Source: an uncultured Flavobacteriales bacterium (lineage in GTDB: Bacteria > Bacteroidota > Bacteroidia > Flavobacteriales > Schleiferiaceae). Taken from it: DNA of 64,000 nt. This document shows, one piece after another, positions 55,780 to 64,000 of the stretch; position 1 is the stretch's first letter, and each line of letters starts with the position of its first letter. Under the pieces are notes generated by a model. That model worked only from the letters and a program-made list of their open reading frames with translations, was not told the DNA's origin and did not search any database. The position numbers and the translations under genes were made by a program. The stretch is from NCBI GenBank assembly GCA_913055685.1, contig CAJXKC010000001.1, positions 930,001 through 994,000 of the forward strand, written 5' to 3'.

Positions 55780-56754
55780 TTATTTGCTGCGTTCAATCAC
55801 GTATTTAGCCAGTTCAAGTAAGGATTTTTTCTCCTCACTTTCTGGTTCACCGGCTACCAGGTCTATAGCCTTTTGGTAAAACTCTTGCATTTTTTGGCTG
55901 GCGTATTCAATTCCGCCCGAGTCGCGCACCATGGCCATTACTTGTTCCACCTTTTTACGGTCGTGATTGTGCTTTTTGACCACTTTAATCATGAACTTCT
56001 TATCCGACTTGCTAGCATTGCGCAAGGCATAGATCAAGGGAAGGGTCATTTTTTGTTCCTGAATATCAATCCCCGTGGGTTTACCGGTGCGAGCGGTAAG
56101 CTGGAAGTCGAAGAGGTCATCTTTTATTTGAAAGGCGATGCCTAAGTACTCACCAAATTGGCGCATCCGCTCGATTTGCTCTTCGCTAGCACCTACCGAG
56201 GCGGTACCAACAGCGCAACAAGAAGCAATGAGAGAGGCGGTTTTTTTAGTGATAATATCAAAGTAAACCGATTCGTCGATATCGAGACGGCGGGCTTTTT
56301 CGATTTGTAAAAGTTCACCTTCACTCATGTCGCGTACAGCCGTGCTAATAAGTTCGAGTAAACGGAACTCTTTGTTTTCTACCGAAAGTAGGAGTACGCG
56401 TGAAAGCAGGTAGTCGCCAACCAAGACCGCAATTTTATTCTTCCAGAGGGCATTGAGGGAAAAGAACCCTCTTCTCATGTTCGAGTCGTCCACTACATCG
56501 TCATGCACTAAAGTTGCGGTATGCATAAGTTCGACCAAAGCAGCTCCTCGGTAAGAAGCTTCTCCTATGGAGCCATGCATTTTGGCACTTAGAAAAACCA
56601 GCATGGGCCTTAGTTGCTTGCCTTTGCGCTTTACAATGTAATAGGTAATACGATCGAGCAGGGCTACTTTGGAAGCCATGTAATCGCGAAACTTAGGCTC
56701 AAAGGCCTTCATTTCTTCTTGGATAGGAGCTTGTATCTGTTTAAGGCTCGACAT
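55780..56754 (-). CDS. polyprenyl synthetase family protein
   Basis: LVHDDVVDDSNMRRG (first Asp-rich) and IKDDLFDF (second Asp-rich). Confidence 0.95.
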   Translation of the reverse strand: MSSLKQIQAPIQEEMKAFEPKFRDYMASKVALLDRITYYIVKRKGKQLRPMLVFLSAKMHGSIGEASYRGAALVELMHTATLVHDDVVDDSNMRRGFFSLNALWKNKIAVLVGDYLLSRVLLLSVENKEFRLLELISTAVRDMSEGELLQIEKARRLDIDESVYFDIITKKTASLIASCCAVGTASVGASEEQIERMRQFGEYLGIAFQIKDDLFDFQLTARTGKPTGIDIQEQKMTLPLIYALRNASKSDKKFMIKVVKKHNHDRKKVEQVMAMVRDSGGIEYASQKMQEFYQKAIDLVAGEPESEEKKSLLELAKYVIERSK

Positions 56755-56762
56755 TCGGCCAC

Positions 56763-56770
56763 CAAAGGTA
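56763..56770 (-). promoter_or_regulatory. -7 promoter box TACCTTTG
   Basis: TACCTTTGGTGGCCGAATG on minus strand. Confidence 0.5.
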
Positions 56771-56808
56771 AATGAAAGGCTTAAATGCCGGAAATTTTGG
56801 GCGCTTTT

Positions 56809-57867
56809 CTATGCTTGCTCTAGCTCAACCTGATTTTTGTTGGCAAGCTGACCACAAGCGGCATCAATATCTTTACCTCGACTACGCCTTACCGTGGCTA
56901 CCACATCAATGGCCTGTAAAGCTTTTTGATAAGCCTCAACTGCAGCATAGTCAGCCTGTTGGAAAATACCATCGTCGATGGGATTGTATTCAATCAGGTT
57001 CACCTTGGTGGGGACTTGCTTACAGAAATCGACCAAGGCCTGAATGTCTTCTGCCTTGTCATTAATGTCTCGCCAGACTACATATTCTAAGGTAACCCGA
57101 CTCTTGGTTTCGGCATACCAATACTTTAAAGCTTCAATTAAGTCGCTTACCGGGTTTTTAAGATTAATGGACATAATCTTGTCTCGTACCTCATCGCGAG
57201 CCGAGTGCAGACTTAAAGCCAGTTTAAATTTGGGCTTTTCGTCGGCCAGTTTGCGTATCATTTTAGATAGGCCTACAGTAGAAACGGTGATGCGCTTGGG
57301 GGACATACCTAGGCCTTCTGGTGAAGTGATTTTCTCGATTGCCGCTAGCACATTATTGTAGTTCATCAGCGGCTCTCCCATCCCCATAAACACAATATTG
57401 GTGAGGGGTCGACCGTAGAAGTTCTCCGCTTCATTTTTAATCGCCACCACTTGATCGTAGATCTCATCCGGATTGAGGTTGCGCATCCGCTTTAAGCGAG
57501 CTGTTGCGCAAAAATTGCAATCAAGGCTACAGCCTACCTGGGAGCTAATGCAAGCGGTGATGCGAGTGTCGGTAGGGATTAAAACCGATTCTACCACCTT
57601 TCCGTCGTATAGTCGGACAGCATTTTTGATGGTGCCATCTTCACTTCTTTGCATCTCATCGACCCGAATGTGATTAATCACAAAGTTTTCTTGGAGGTGT
57701 TCACGAAGCTCTTTCGACAAATTTGTCATGTCGTCGAAATCCTTTATACCCTTCTGCCAGAGCCATTCAAAGATTTGATTGGCACGGAAAGGTTTTTCGC
57801 CCAGCTCAACTAAATAGCTTTTTATTTCTTTGCGACTTAATGCGCGGATGTCTCTTTTATCGCTCAC
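56809..57867 (-). CDS. rlmN: 23S rRNA (adenine(2503)-C(2))-methyltransferase
   Basis: SSQVGCSLDCNFCATARLKRMRNL radical-SAM Cys cluster, FMGMGEPLMNYNNV; GTG start. Confidence 0.95.
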   Translation of the reverse strand: MSDKRDIRALSRKEIKSYLVELGEKPFRANQIFEWLWQKGIKDFDDMTNLSKELREHLQENFVINHIRVDEMQRSEDGTIKNAVRLYDGKVVESVLIPTDTRITACISSQVGCSLDCNFCATARLKRMRNLNPDEIYDQVVAIKNEAENFYGRPLTNIVFMGMGEPLMNYNNVLAAIEKITSPEGLGMSPKRITVSTVGLSKMIRKLADEKPKFKLALSLHSARDEVRDKIMSINLKNPVSDLIEALKYWYAETKSRVTLEYVVWRDINDKAEDIQALVDFCKQVPTKVNLIEYNPIDDGIFQQADYAAVEAYQKALQAIDVVATVRRSRGKDIDAACGQLANKNQVELEQA

Positions 57868-57871
57868 GCGG

Positions 57872-57879
57872 CAAAGGTA
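57872..57879 (-). promoter_or_regulatory. -7 promoter box TACCTTTG
   Basis: Ends 4 nt before the GTG start of rlmN. Confidence 0.5.
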
Positions 57880-57972
57880 GTTAGAAGCATTTTCATAGGC
57901 TTTAAACTTGGGCTCTTAAAGTCCTATTTAGTTGAATTTCTGTAATTTGAGGACCAAACCAAATTCAAGACT

Positions 57973-58125
57973 ATGAAAAAGATAGCCGGAGTTTTACTTC
58001 TAATCCTCGGATTGTATATGATTTACCTGAGCTTCCCAGCTGGGGGAGGGGTGATGCGCCCACCGATGGTAAGTGGCTTAGCTTTTCTAATTATCGGGGG
58101 AGTTTTCCTCTCGCCGAAGGCTTAG
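57973..58125 (+). CDS. 50-aa two-TM small membrane protein candidate
   Basis: MKKIAGVLLLILGLYMIYLSFPAGGGVMRPPMVSGLAFLIIGGVFLSPKA*; not in ORF track. Confidence 0.4.
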   Translation: MKKIAGVLLLILGLYMIYLSFPAGGGVMRPPMVSGLAFLIIGGVFLSPKA

Positions 58126-58135
58126 CTAATAGCAT

Positions 58136-58168
58136 AAAAAAACCCTGAATTCTCATTCAGGGTTTTCT
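58136..58168 (+). terminator. bidirectional terminator
   Basis: AACCCTGAAT TCTC ATTCAGGGTT with A/T tracts. Confidence 0.85.
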
Positions 58169-58186
58169 ATTTAAAATAGGTTTTGC

Positions 58187-59242
58187 TTAGATGATTAACA
58201 TCGCATCACCGTAGCTTAGGAAACGATATTTTTCCTTCACCGCTACTTTATAAGCTTCCATTAATAAATCATAACCAGCAAAAGCGGCGGTCATCATCAT
58301 TAAAGTGCTCTGCGGTGGATGGAAGTTTGTTACCATGCGGTCGGCGATTTGGAACTCATAGGGAGGGAAGATAAACTTGTTGGTCCAGCCATCGAATGGC
58401 TTTAAATGTCCATCTGTGCTAACCGAGCTTTCTAAGGCACGCATCGAAGTGGTGCCAACAGCACAAACCTTTTTACGCTGATCAATAGCCTTGTTTACCA
58501 CGTTTGCCGTTTGATCGTAAATGGTGTACTGCTCTGAGTCCATTTTATGCTTACTAAGGTCTTCTACTTCTACCGGACGGAAAGTTCCTAGTCCAACGTG
58601 TAAAGTAAGTTCGCCAAAGTTTACCCCTTTAATTTCGAGGCGCTTCATTAATTGTTTGCTAAAGTGGAGGCTAGCAACGGGAGCAGCTACGGCGCCTTCA
58701 TTTTTAGCGAAGATACTCTGGTAGCGATCCTCATCTTCGGGTTCGGGTTCGCGATCGATGTATTTTGGAAGGGGCGTCTGACCCAATTCCTTCAATTTAG
58801 CGCGGAACTCTTCGTAAGAACCATCAAATAAGAAGCGTAAAGTTCTACCTCTTGAGGTGGTATTGTCAATTACCTCAGCTACTAAACTGTCGTCTTCGCC
58901 AAAGTAAAGTTTGTTACCGATTCGAATTTTACGAGCAGGGTCTACTAAAACATCCCAAAGGCGACTTTCGGCATTTAACTCACGCAATAAGAAAACTTCG
59001 ATGCGGGCACCGGTCTTTTCCTTGTTGCCATACATGCGAGCCGGAAATACTTTGGTGTTGTTTAAAACCAAGGCATCGCCTTCATCGAAATAGTCGATAA
59101 TGTCGGAGAAGGATTTGTGCTCAATGGTTCCTTCTTTGCGGTTTACCACCATAAGGCGGCTTTCATCACGATGGGTAGTAGGGTACTTCGCTATAAGTTC
59201 CTGTGGAAGCTTATAGTTGAAGTGAGAAAGTTTCATTTTCAT
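58187..59242 (-). CDS. queA: S-adenosylmethionine:tRNA ribosyltransferase-isomerase
   Basis: [73 protein letters not shown]. Confidence 0.96.
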   Translation of the reverse strand: MKMKLSHFNYKLPQELIAKYPTTHRDESRLMVVNRKEGTIEHKSFSDIIDYFDEGDALVLNNTKVFPARMYGNKEKTGARIEVFLLRELNAESRLWDVLVDPARKIRIGNKLYFGEDDSLVAEVIDNTTSRGRTLRFLFDGSYEEFRAKLKELGQTPLPKYIDREPEPEDEDRYQSIFAKNEGAVAAPVASLHFSKQLMKRLEIKGVNFGELTLHVGLGTFRPVEVEDLSKHKMDSEQYTIYDQTANVVNKAIDQRKKVCAVGTTSMRALESSVSTDGHLKPFDGWTNKFIFPPYEFQIADRMVTNFHPPQSTLMMMTAAFAGYDLLMEAYKVAVKEKYRFLSYGDAMLII

Positions 59243-59278
59243 AGCTTACGGGCTTTGAATTTTGATAAAGAAAGGCGG

Positions 59279-59286
59279 CAAAAATA
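59279..59286 (-). promoter_or_regulatory. -7 promoter box TATTTTTG
   Basis: TAnnTTTG on minus strand upstream of queA. Confidence 0.4.
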
Positions 59287-59317
59287 GGAAATTTTTCCGC
59301 TGAATTTGAGGCGATTG

Positions 59318-60028
59318 CTACCAGTCTTCTCCGAAGCGCTTTTTGATGAGCTCAATTAAGCGGTCTTCGTAAGGCTTCTTATCCTCCCAATTGTAATCTG
59401 GCTTTACCAAGTTCTCCACAAAGTACATGCTCTCGAGGTAGGTGTCTAAGGTATTGAGTTGGGAGAGCACCCGATTAAAATCTTCTTGTGAACCATTAAA
59501 AAGATGCTTTACAAAAGCAATTCGGTCGTTAAGGCCAACCTGAATAGCGGCACCTTTACCCAATTCATCATTGATGGATTTAGGGGCTTCCATTTCATCG
59601 TTTATGCCTTTACGCTCCTCACGCTCTTCGGTATTTTGCTTGCGCTGAAGTATTTGCGCTTCGGTTTCCTTGATTTCTGCCCTTAGCTCGTCTTTCGTTT
59701 GGTGCTGAACCGGGTCGATGGGCTTCACCAAAGTTGGACTTGGGTCTTCATAAGGAGCCTGTGTCTTGGTCTCAATTGGAATCTCTTCGGTCTGTTCCTC
59801 GGGAATTTCAATTTGTACTGGCTCGGAAGGACGCTCCGCTTTAGGAGTCTCAGTTTTTTGCTCACTTTTCTTTTGGTCGGCTTGCTTTTCTTCTAGGTAG
59901 TTAAGCAGCAACAGTCTCTCGTAAAGCATCTGTACGCGAGTGAGTTGCTCAGGTCGAGAAAGCTCATTATTGTTTTCTAAAATGAAATAACAAAGCTCTT
60001 TCAGTTCCTGGCGTACATTATCTTTCAT
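59318..60028 (-). CDS. conserved hypothetical protein with charged Glu/Lys/Pro linker
   Basis: 236 aa; conserved-looking C-terminal [28 protein letters not shown]. Confidence 0.7.
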   Translation of the reverse strand: MKDNVRQELKELCYFILENNNELSRPEQLTRVQMLYERLLLLNYLEEKQADQKKSEQKTETPKAERPSEPVQIEIPEEQTEEIPIETKTQAPYEDPSPTLVKPIDPVQHQTKDELRAEIKETEAQILQRKQNTEEREERKGINDEMEAPKSINDELGKGAAIQVGLNDRIAFVKHLFNGSQEDFNRVLSQLNTLDTYLESMYFVENLVKPDYNWEDKKPYEDRLIELIKKRFGEDW

Positions 60029-60049
60029 TGAGGGCGTCTTTATTGCTTA

Positions 60050-60057
60050 GATTTGTG
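60050..60057 (+). promoter_or_regulatory. -7 promoter box TAGATTTG
   Basis: TAnnTTTG 18 nt before tdk ATG 60076. Confidence 0.45.
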
Positions 60058-60075
60058 AGTCTATTAAGATCAAAA

Positions 60076-60675
60076 ATGTTCCTCGAAAATACAGTAAATC
60101 ATCAAAAACATAGTGGCTGGATCGAAGTAATCTGCGGAAGTATGTTCTCGGGAAAGACGGAAGAGCTTATCCGTCGCATGAAGAGAGCGCAGTTTGCCCG
60201 TCAAAAGGTGGAGATTTTTAAACCTATGGTAGATACACGTTATTCGGAAGAAGAAGTGGTGAGCCATGATAACAATGCCATACGTAGTACGCCGGTGGAA
60301 AGCAGTTCCAATATCCTTATCTTAGGAGATGGGGTTGATGTAATTGGGATTGACGAAGCCCAGTTTTTTGATGAAGGAATTGTGGAAGTTTGCAATGAAC
60401 TAGCCAATCGAGGAACGAGGGTAATTGTGGCTGGTTTGGATATGGATTTTCAAGGACGACCTTTTGGTCCAATGCCTTATCTAATGGCTACGGCCGAATA
60501 CGTTACTAAAGTGCATGCTGTTTGTGTGCGCACTGGAAATTTAGCGCATTACTCGCATCGAACTAGTAGAGAACAGTCTAAGGTTTTCTTAGGTTCCAAG
60601 GAAGAATATGAACCACTAAGCCGGGCAGCGTTTAATGAAATCCGCGCCCAAGAAAAGAAACTTGATTCGCGATAG
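60076..60675 (+). CDS. tdk: thymidine kinase
   Basis: [54 protein letters not shown]. Confidence 0.95.
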   Translation: MFLENTVNHQKHSGWIEVICGSMFSGKTEELIRRMKRAQFARQKVEIFKPMVDTRYSEEEVVSHDNNAIRSTPVESSSNILILGDGVDVIGIDEAQFFDEGIVEVCNELANRGTRVIVAGLDMDFQGRPFGPMPYLMATAEYVTKVHAVCVRTGNLAHYSHRTSREQSKVFLGSKEEYEPLSRAAFNEIRAQEKKLDSR

Positions 60676-63121
60676 TCTTTACATAGCGAAAGCAATTGGG
60701 GCCGAACATCCCTGGCAAGAATCTCAAATGGTGCGTCACCTGCTCTGGGATAGTCGCCAACTGAGTACTATTCAGGGAACTTTATTTTTTGCCATTCGCG
60801 GGCAAAATCACGACGGACACGCCTTTGTGGATGAACTCTACAATAAAGGCTTGCGATTATTTGTGGTAGAACAGGATCCCGAAATTGCTTACGCGGATGC
60901 TTTATACCTAAAAGTTGATAATAGTCTTAAGGCTTTACAAGCATTGGGTAAGAGAATTCGGCTTGATTCAAAAGCACAGTTTTTTGCGGTAACCGGATCA
61001 AATGGCAAAACCATAACCAAGGAATGGCTGTGGCGCTTAATGGATGGCCCACAAAAGGTATTTCGGAATCCAAAATCCTATAATTCGCAAATAGGCGTAC
61101 CTCTTTCTCTATGGGAAATGGAAGATAATACCGAGGTAGCCATATTGGAAGCTGGTCTTTCCATGCCGGGTGAGATGCAAGCTTTACAGAAAATACTAGG
61201 TCCCAAAGCGGGGATTTTCACCAATATTGGTTCGGCACACGGTGAGAATTTTAGCAACATTACCGAAAAGGTAAAGGAGAAGCTAAGTCTGTTTACAGAC
61301 AGTGAGTACTTTGTTTTTCCCTACGACGATAAAGATTTAAAGCAGGTGCTTTATAAGCAAGATGATTTGTTTCAGTTAAAGTTTAAGCCCTGGTCCTTTG
61401 AAGCTGTTCCTGGTTGTGCTCAGATGGAAATTTTGCAGCGCAAAAGCGATTATTGTCGTTTTAAATTTCACTGGGATGATCAATCTGCCCTTTTTGAAAT
61501 ACCCTTTGGTGATGCGGCCTCACTCGAGAACGTGGGCAATGCACTTTATTTAGCCTTAATTGAAGGCTGGCCGGTGGCGCATCTACAGGATCGACTTTTA
61601 CAATTGGCACCCGTGCAAATGCGCTTGCAAATGAAGAGGGGTCGAGAGCAGTCCTTACTTATCGATGACTCTTATAATAGCGACCTAGAGTCGCTGCGCT
61701 TAGCCTTGCATTTCTTGGATGAGCACGGTCGAGATCGAAAGAAAATACTGGTGCTTAGTGATCTTCTTCAAAGCTCTTTTAAAGGTTCGGCTTTGTATAA
61801 GCAGGTCCTTGATATAATTCAGCGCTTTAAATTGGAACATATTTACGCCATTGGTCCGCGTTTAAAGCAATATGGTTTGGGGGATTTACCGGTAAGCTAT
61901 TTCGATAGTACCGAGGCTTTTATCCAGGAGCTTCATCGCATTGATTGGCGAGATCGAGCAATATTACTTAAGGGTTCTCGCCCCTTCCGTTTTGAGCGTA
62001 TCGATCACCGGCTAAGTCTTAAACACCACGAAACGGTTTTAGAAGTGCATTTAGATCGATTGGTACATAACTTAAATTACTACCGCGGTCGTTTAATGCC
62101 TGAGCAGAAATTAATGGTAATGGTAAAGGCCTTTGCCTATGGCAGCGGTAGTGAGGAAGTGGCTCGCGTACTTCAGTTCCATGGAGTAGATTATTTGGCG
62201 GTAGCTTATGCCGATGAAGGGGTAGCCTTGCGCAAGGCGGGTGTTTATATGCCCATTATGGTCTTAAACACTGAGTCGGAAGCACTTTATGAAATGATGG
62301 AATACGACTTAGAACCTGAGGTTTATAGTCTCCACCGTTTGCAAGAAGTAGCAGAGATTGCCCAGCAAAGCAATAAAGACCTAAAGATTCACCTGAAATT
62401 AGAAACGGGTATGAATCGCCTCGGTTTTACGGAGGCGGACCTTGAGGAGCTTGCACAACTACTAATATCCAACCCCAAATTAAGGGTGCAATCTTGCTTC
62501 TCGCATTTAGCAGCATCCGATGATCCTGGGGAAGCCGATTTTACCCGAGCGCAGATTAGTCGTTTTCGCAAGATGTCCGATTTTATAGAAGAAGGTCTTG
62601 ATTATAGTTTTATGAGGCATATTGCCAATACGGGTGCGATAGAGAATTATCCTGAGGCATATTTTGACATGGTCCGGCTGGGTATAGGTCTCTACGGGGT
62701 AGCTGCCCATCCCGAAGAGCAAGAAAAACTGCGCGCGGTGAGCGAATTGAAAGCTACTGTCTCGCAGGTGAAGAAAGTCGCTAAAGCTGAGTCGGTAGGC
62801 TACGGCCGTACTTGGTATGCCGAAAAAGATACTCGAATCGCAGTGGTTTCCATCGGTTATGCAGATGGATTTCCACGTAGTCTAAGCAATGGTCGGGGTC
62901 AGGTTAAAATCGGTTCAGATTTATTCCCGGTGGTAGGTCGGGTATGCATGGACATGATAATGGTTGAAATCGCAGATGCTGAGGTTAATGAAGGCGATGA
63001 GGCATTGATTTTTGGAGCCGATTTACCGATTCAAAAAATGGCTGAGGCCATTGGCACCATTCCCTATGAAGTGCTAACGGGAATTTCATCACGCGTAAAG
63101 CGTATCTACTACATGGCTTAG
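60635..63121 (+). CDS. bifunctional UDP-N-acetylmuramoyl-tripeptide:D-alanyl-D-alanine ligase / alanine racemase
   Basis: MurF part: [26 protein letters not shown]. Alr part: [39 protein letters not shown]. Confidence 0.94.
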   Translation: MKSAPKKRNLIRDSLYIAKAIGAEHPWQESQMVRHLLWDSRQLSTIQGTLFFAIRGQNHDGHAFVDELYNKGLRLFVVEQDPEIAYADALYLKVDNSLKALQALGKRIRLDSKAQFFAVTGSNGKTITKEWLWRLMDGPQKVFRNPKSYNSQIGVPLSLWEMEDNTEVAILEAGLSMPGEMQALQKILGPKAGIFTNIGSAHGENFSNITEKVKEKLSLFTDSEYFVFPYDDKDLKQVLYKQDDLFQLKFKPWSFEAVPGCAQMEILQRKSDYCRFKFHWDDQSALFEIPFGDAASLENVGNALYLALIEGWPVAHLQDRLLQLAPVQMRLQMKRGREQSLLIDDSYNSDLESLRLALHFLDEHGRDRKKILVLSDLLQSSFKGSALYKQVLDIIQRFKLEHIYAIGPRLKQYGLGDLPVSYFDSTEAFIQELHRIDWRDRAILLKGSRPFRFERIDHRLSLKHHETVLEVHLDRLVHNLNYYRGRLMPEQKLMVMVKAFAYGSGSEEVARVLQFHGVDYLAVAYADEGVALRKAGVYMPIMVLNTESEALYEMMEYDLEPEVYSLHRLQEVAEIAQQSNKDLKIHLKLETGMNRLGFTEADLEELAQLLISNPKLRVQSCFSHLAASDDPGEADFTRAQISRFRKMSDFIEEGLDYSFMRHIANTGAIENYPEAYFDMVRLGIGLYGVAAHPEEQEKLRAVSELKATVSQVKKVAKAESVGYGRTWYAEKDTRIAVVSIGYADGFPRSLSNGRGQVKIGSDLFPVVGRVCMDMIMVEIADAEVNEGDEALIFGADLPIQKMAEAIGTIPYEVLTGISSRVKRIYYMA

Positions 63122-63230
63122 GGCATTTGTACTAGAAATTAGCTTCCATTTTTCTCAAAATAGGGAAAGTGCCCGATTGAGCACAGACTCCTAAGCCTCT
63201 AGTTTCGAATCAAAATTTAAACCCCCTTTT

Positions 63231-63854
63231 TTGATGAAAAAACTAGTTTACCTTCTCAGCTTCTTAGCCGCTTTTAGTTTGGGCTCCTGTGAAAAGGAAT
63301 CGACCGACACAAGCGATGATCCTACCAATAATAATGGTGGTGGGAGCAGTTCTTTAGCCAATAATACCTTGGTAGCCGGTGCACAAAGTTCCACGCTAAA
63401 TATGTACACGGCGTATATCGCTACCGATGTTAATACCAATAAGGATTATATAGACATATTTATTTTTAAAGATAGCCCTGCTAATCGTGAAAATTACCTA
63501 CAGATTTTCCTGCATGAGATTCCTTCTAGCTCAAAAGCCATGACCTGGATTTCGGGCTCTTCTCACCCCGGAGATATTGCCGCAGACGAATTTATTTTAT
63601 TCCCTAAGGTGGCCGATCAGCGCTGGTATGGTGTGTACTCGACTAATGGTTTTGAGACCACCGGCGATATGCAAGCAACTGTAAATGGATCCAAGCTTAC
63701 TCTTAGTTTCGAGGATATTGAGCTTGCCGATAATTTTATAAGTGCTAATGTGAATGCACGCGAAAACCTATCTGGTAAAGTAACCTTTGATTTGAGCGAT
63801 TTACAAAACCTAGGAAATAGCCCCAGTTCGTTCAAGAACTTAATTGACGAATAG
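63231..63854 (+). CDS. lipoprotein of unknown function
   Basis: MMKKLVYLLSFLAAFSLGSCEKE lipobox, Asn/Gly/Ser linker. Confidence 0.7.
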   Translation: MMKKLVYLLSFLAAFSLGSCEKESTDTSDDPTNNNGGGSSSLANNTLVAGAQSSTLNMYTAYIATDVNTNKDYIDIFIFKDSPANRENYLQIFLHEIPSSSKAMTWISGSSHPGDIAADEFILFPKVADQRWYGVYSTNGFETTGDMQATVNGSKLTLSFEDIELADNFISANVNARENLSGKVTFDLSDLQNLGNSPSSFKNLIDE

Positions 63855-63860
63855 ATATAA

Positions 63861-63894
63861 AAAAGCCCCGGGACGGATAAGGTCCCGGGGCTTT
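63861..63894 (+). terminator. strong bidirectional terminator
   Basis: AAAGCCCCGGGAC...GTCCCGGGGCTTT (13-bp stem). Confidence 0.88.
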
Positions 63895-63913
63895 CAATTA
63901 CCTAGTATTTCTT

Positions 63914-64000
63914 TTATTCTGAGAAATTCAAAAGCGCGTCTAAAGTCTCGCGACTTACCGCATGGTAGTTAGGTCGTGCTTTCGCGTATATGTCTTGGGC
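63914..64000 (-). CDS. 3' end of a CDS running off the window
   Basis: Minus-strand open frame ...AQDIYAKARPNYHAVSRETLDALLNFSE*; product not recognised. Confidence 0.5.
   Translation of the reverse strand, partial: AQDIYAKARPNYHAVSRETLDALLNFSE

Overview
The window looks like an ordinary Bacteroidota (Flavobacteriia-like) chromosome. It shows TAnnTTTG -7 promoter boxes, T9SS and LruC surface proteins, a MurF-Alr fusion and DUF2480/DUF3109/DUF4271 families. Core functions include HMG-CoA synthase, SCO, an Lhr-like helicase, S41 proteases, dCMP deaminase, GlyRS, MarC, CSD plus DEAD helicase, fatty-acid desaturase, NrdB/NrdA, acyl-CoA dehydrogenase, HemD-like, RnpA, a glycan/O-antigen locus (44.7-52.9 kb), DnaG, MscS, polyprenyl synthase, RlmN, QueA, Tdk and MurF-Alr. 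The main accessory region is a small degenerate islet at about 16.95-19.85 kb, on the 3' side of a tRNA-Leu(CAA). It holds an orphan RHS core with a C-terminal tip whose stop overlaps a 66-aa membrane ORF, a second coding tail overlapping a 65-aa membrane ORF, an IS3-type remnant, and a TonB-domain ORF with an in-frame stop in its signal peptide. A second notable locus is a tandem pair of LruC-type lipoproteins (34.2-39.0 kb); the first copy is broken by an apparent 1-nt frameshift and carries an Asn/Gly/His-rich insert. No CRISPR array, rRNA operon or recognisable known defence system was seen. All functional calls are from reading the translations; no database search was run.
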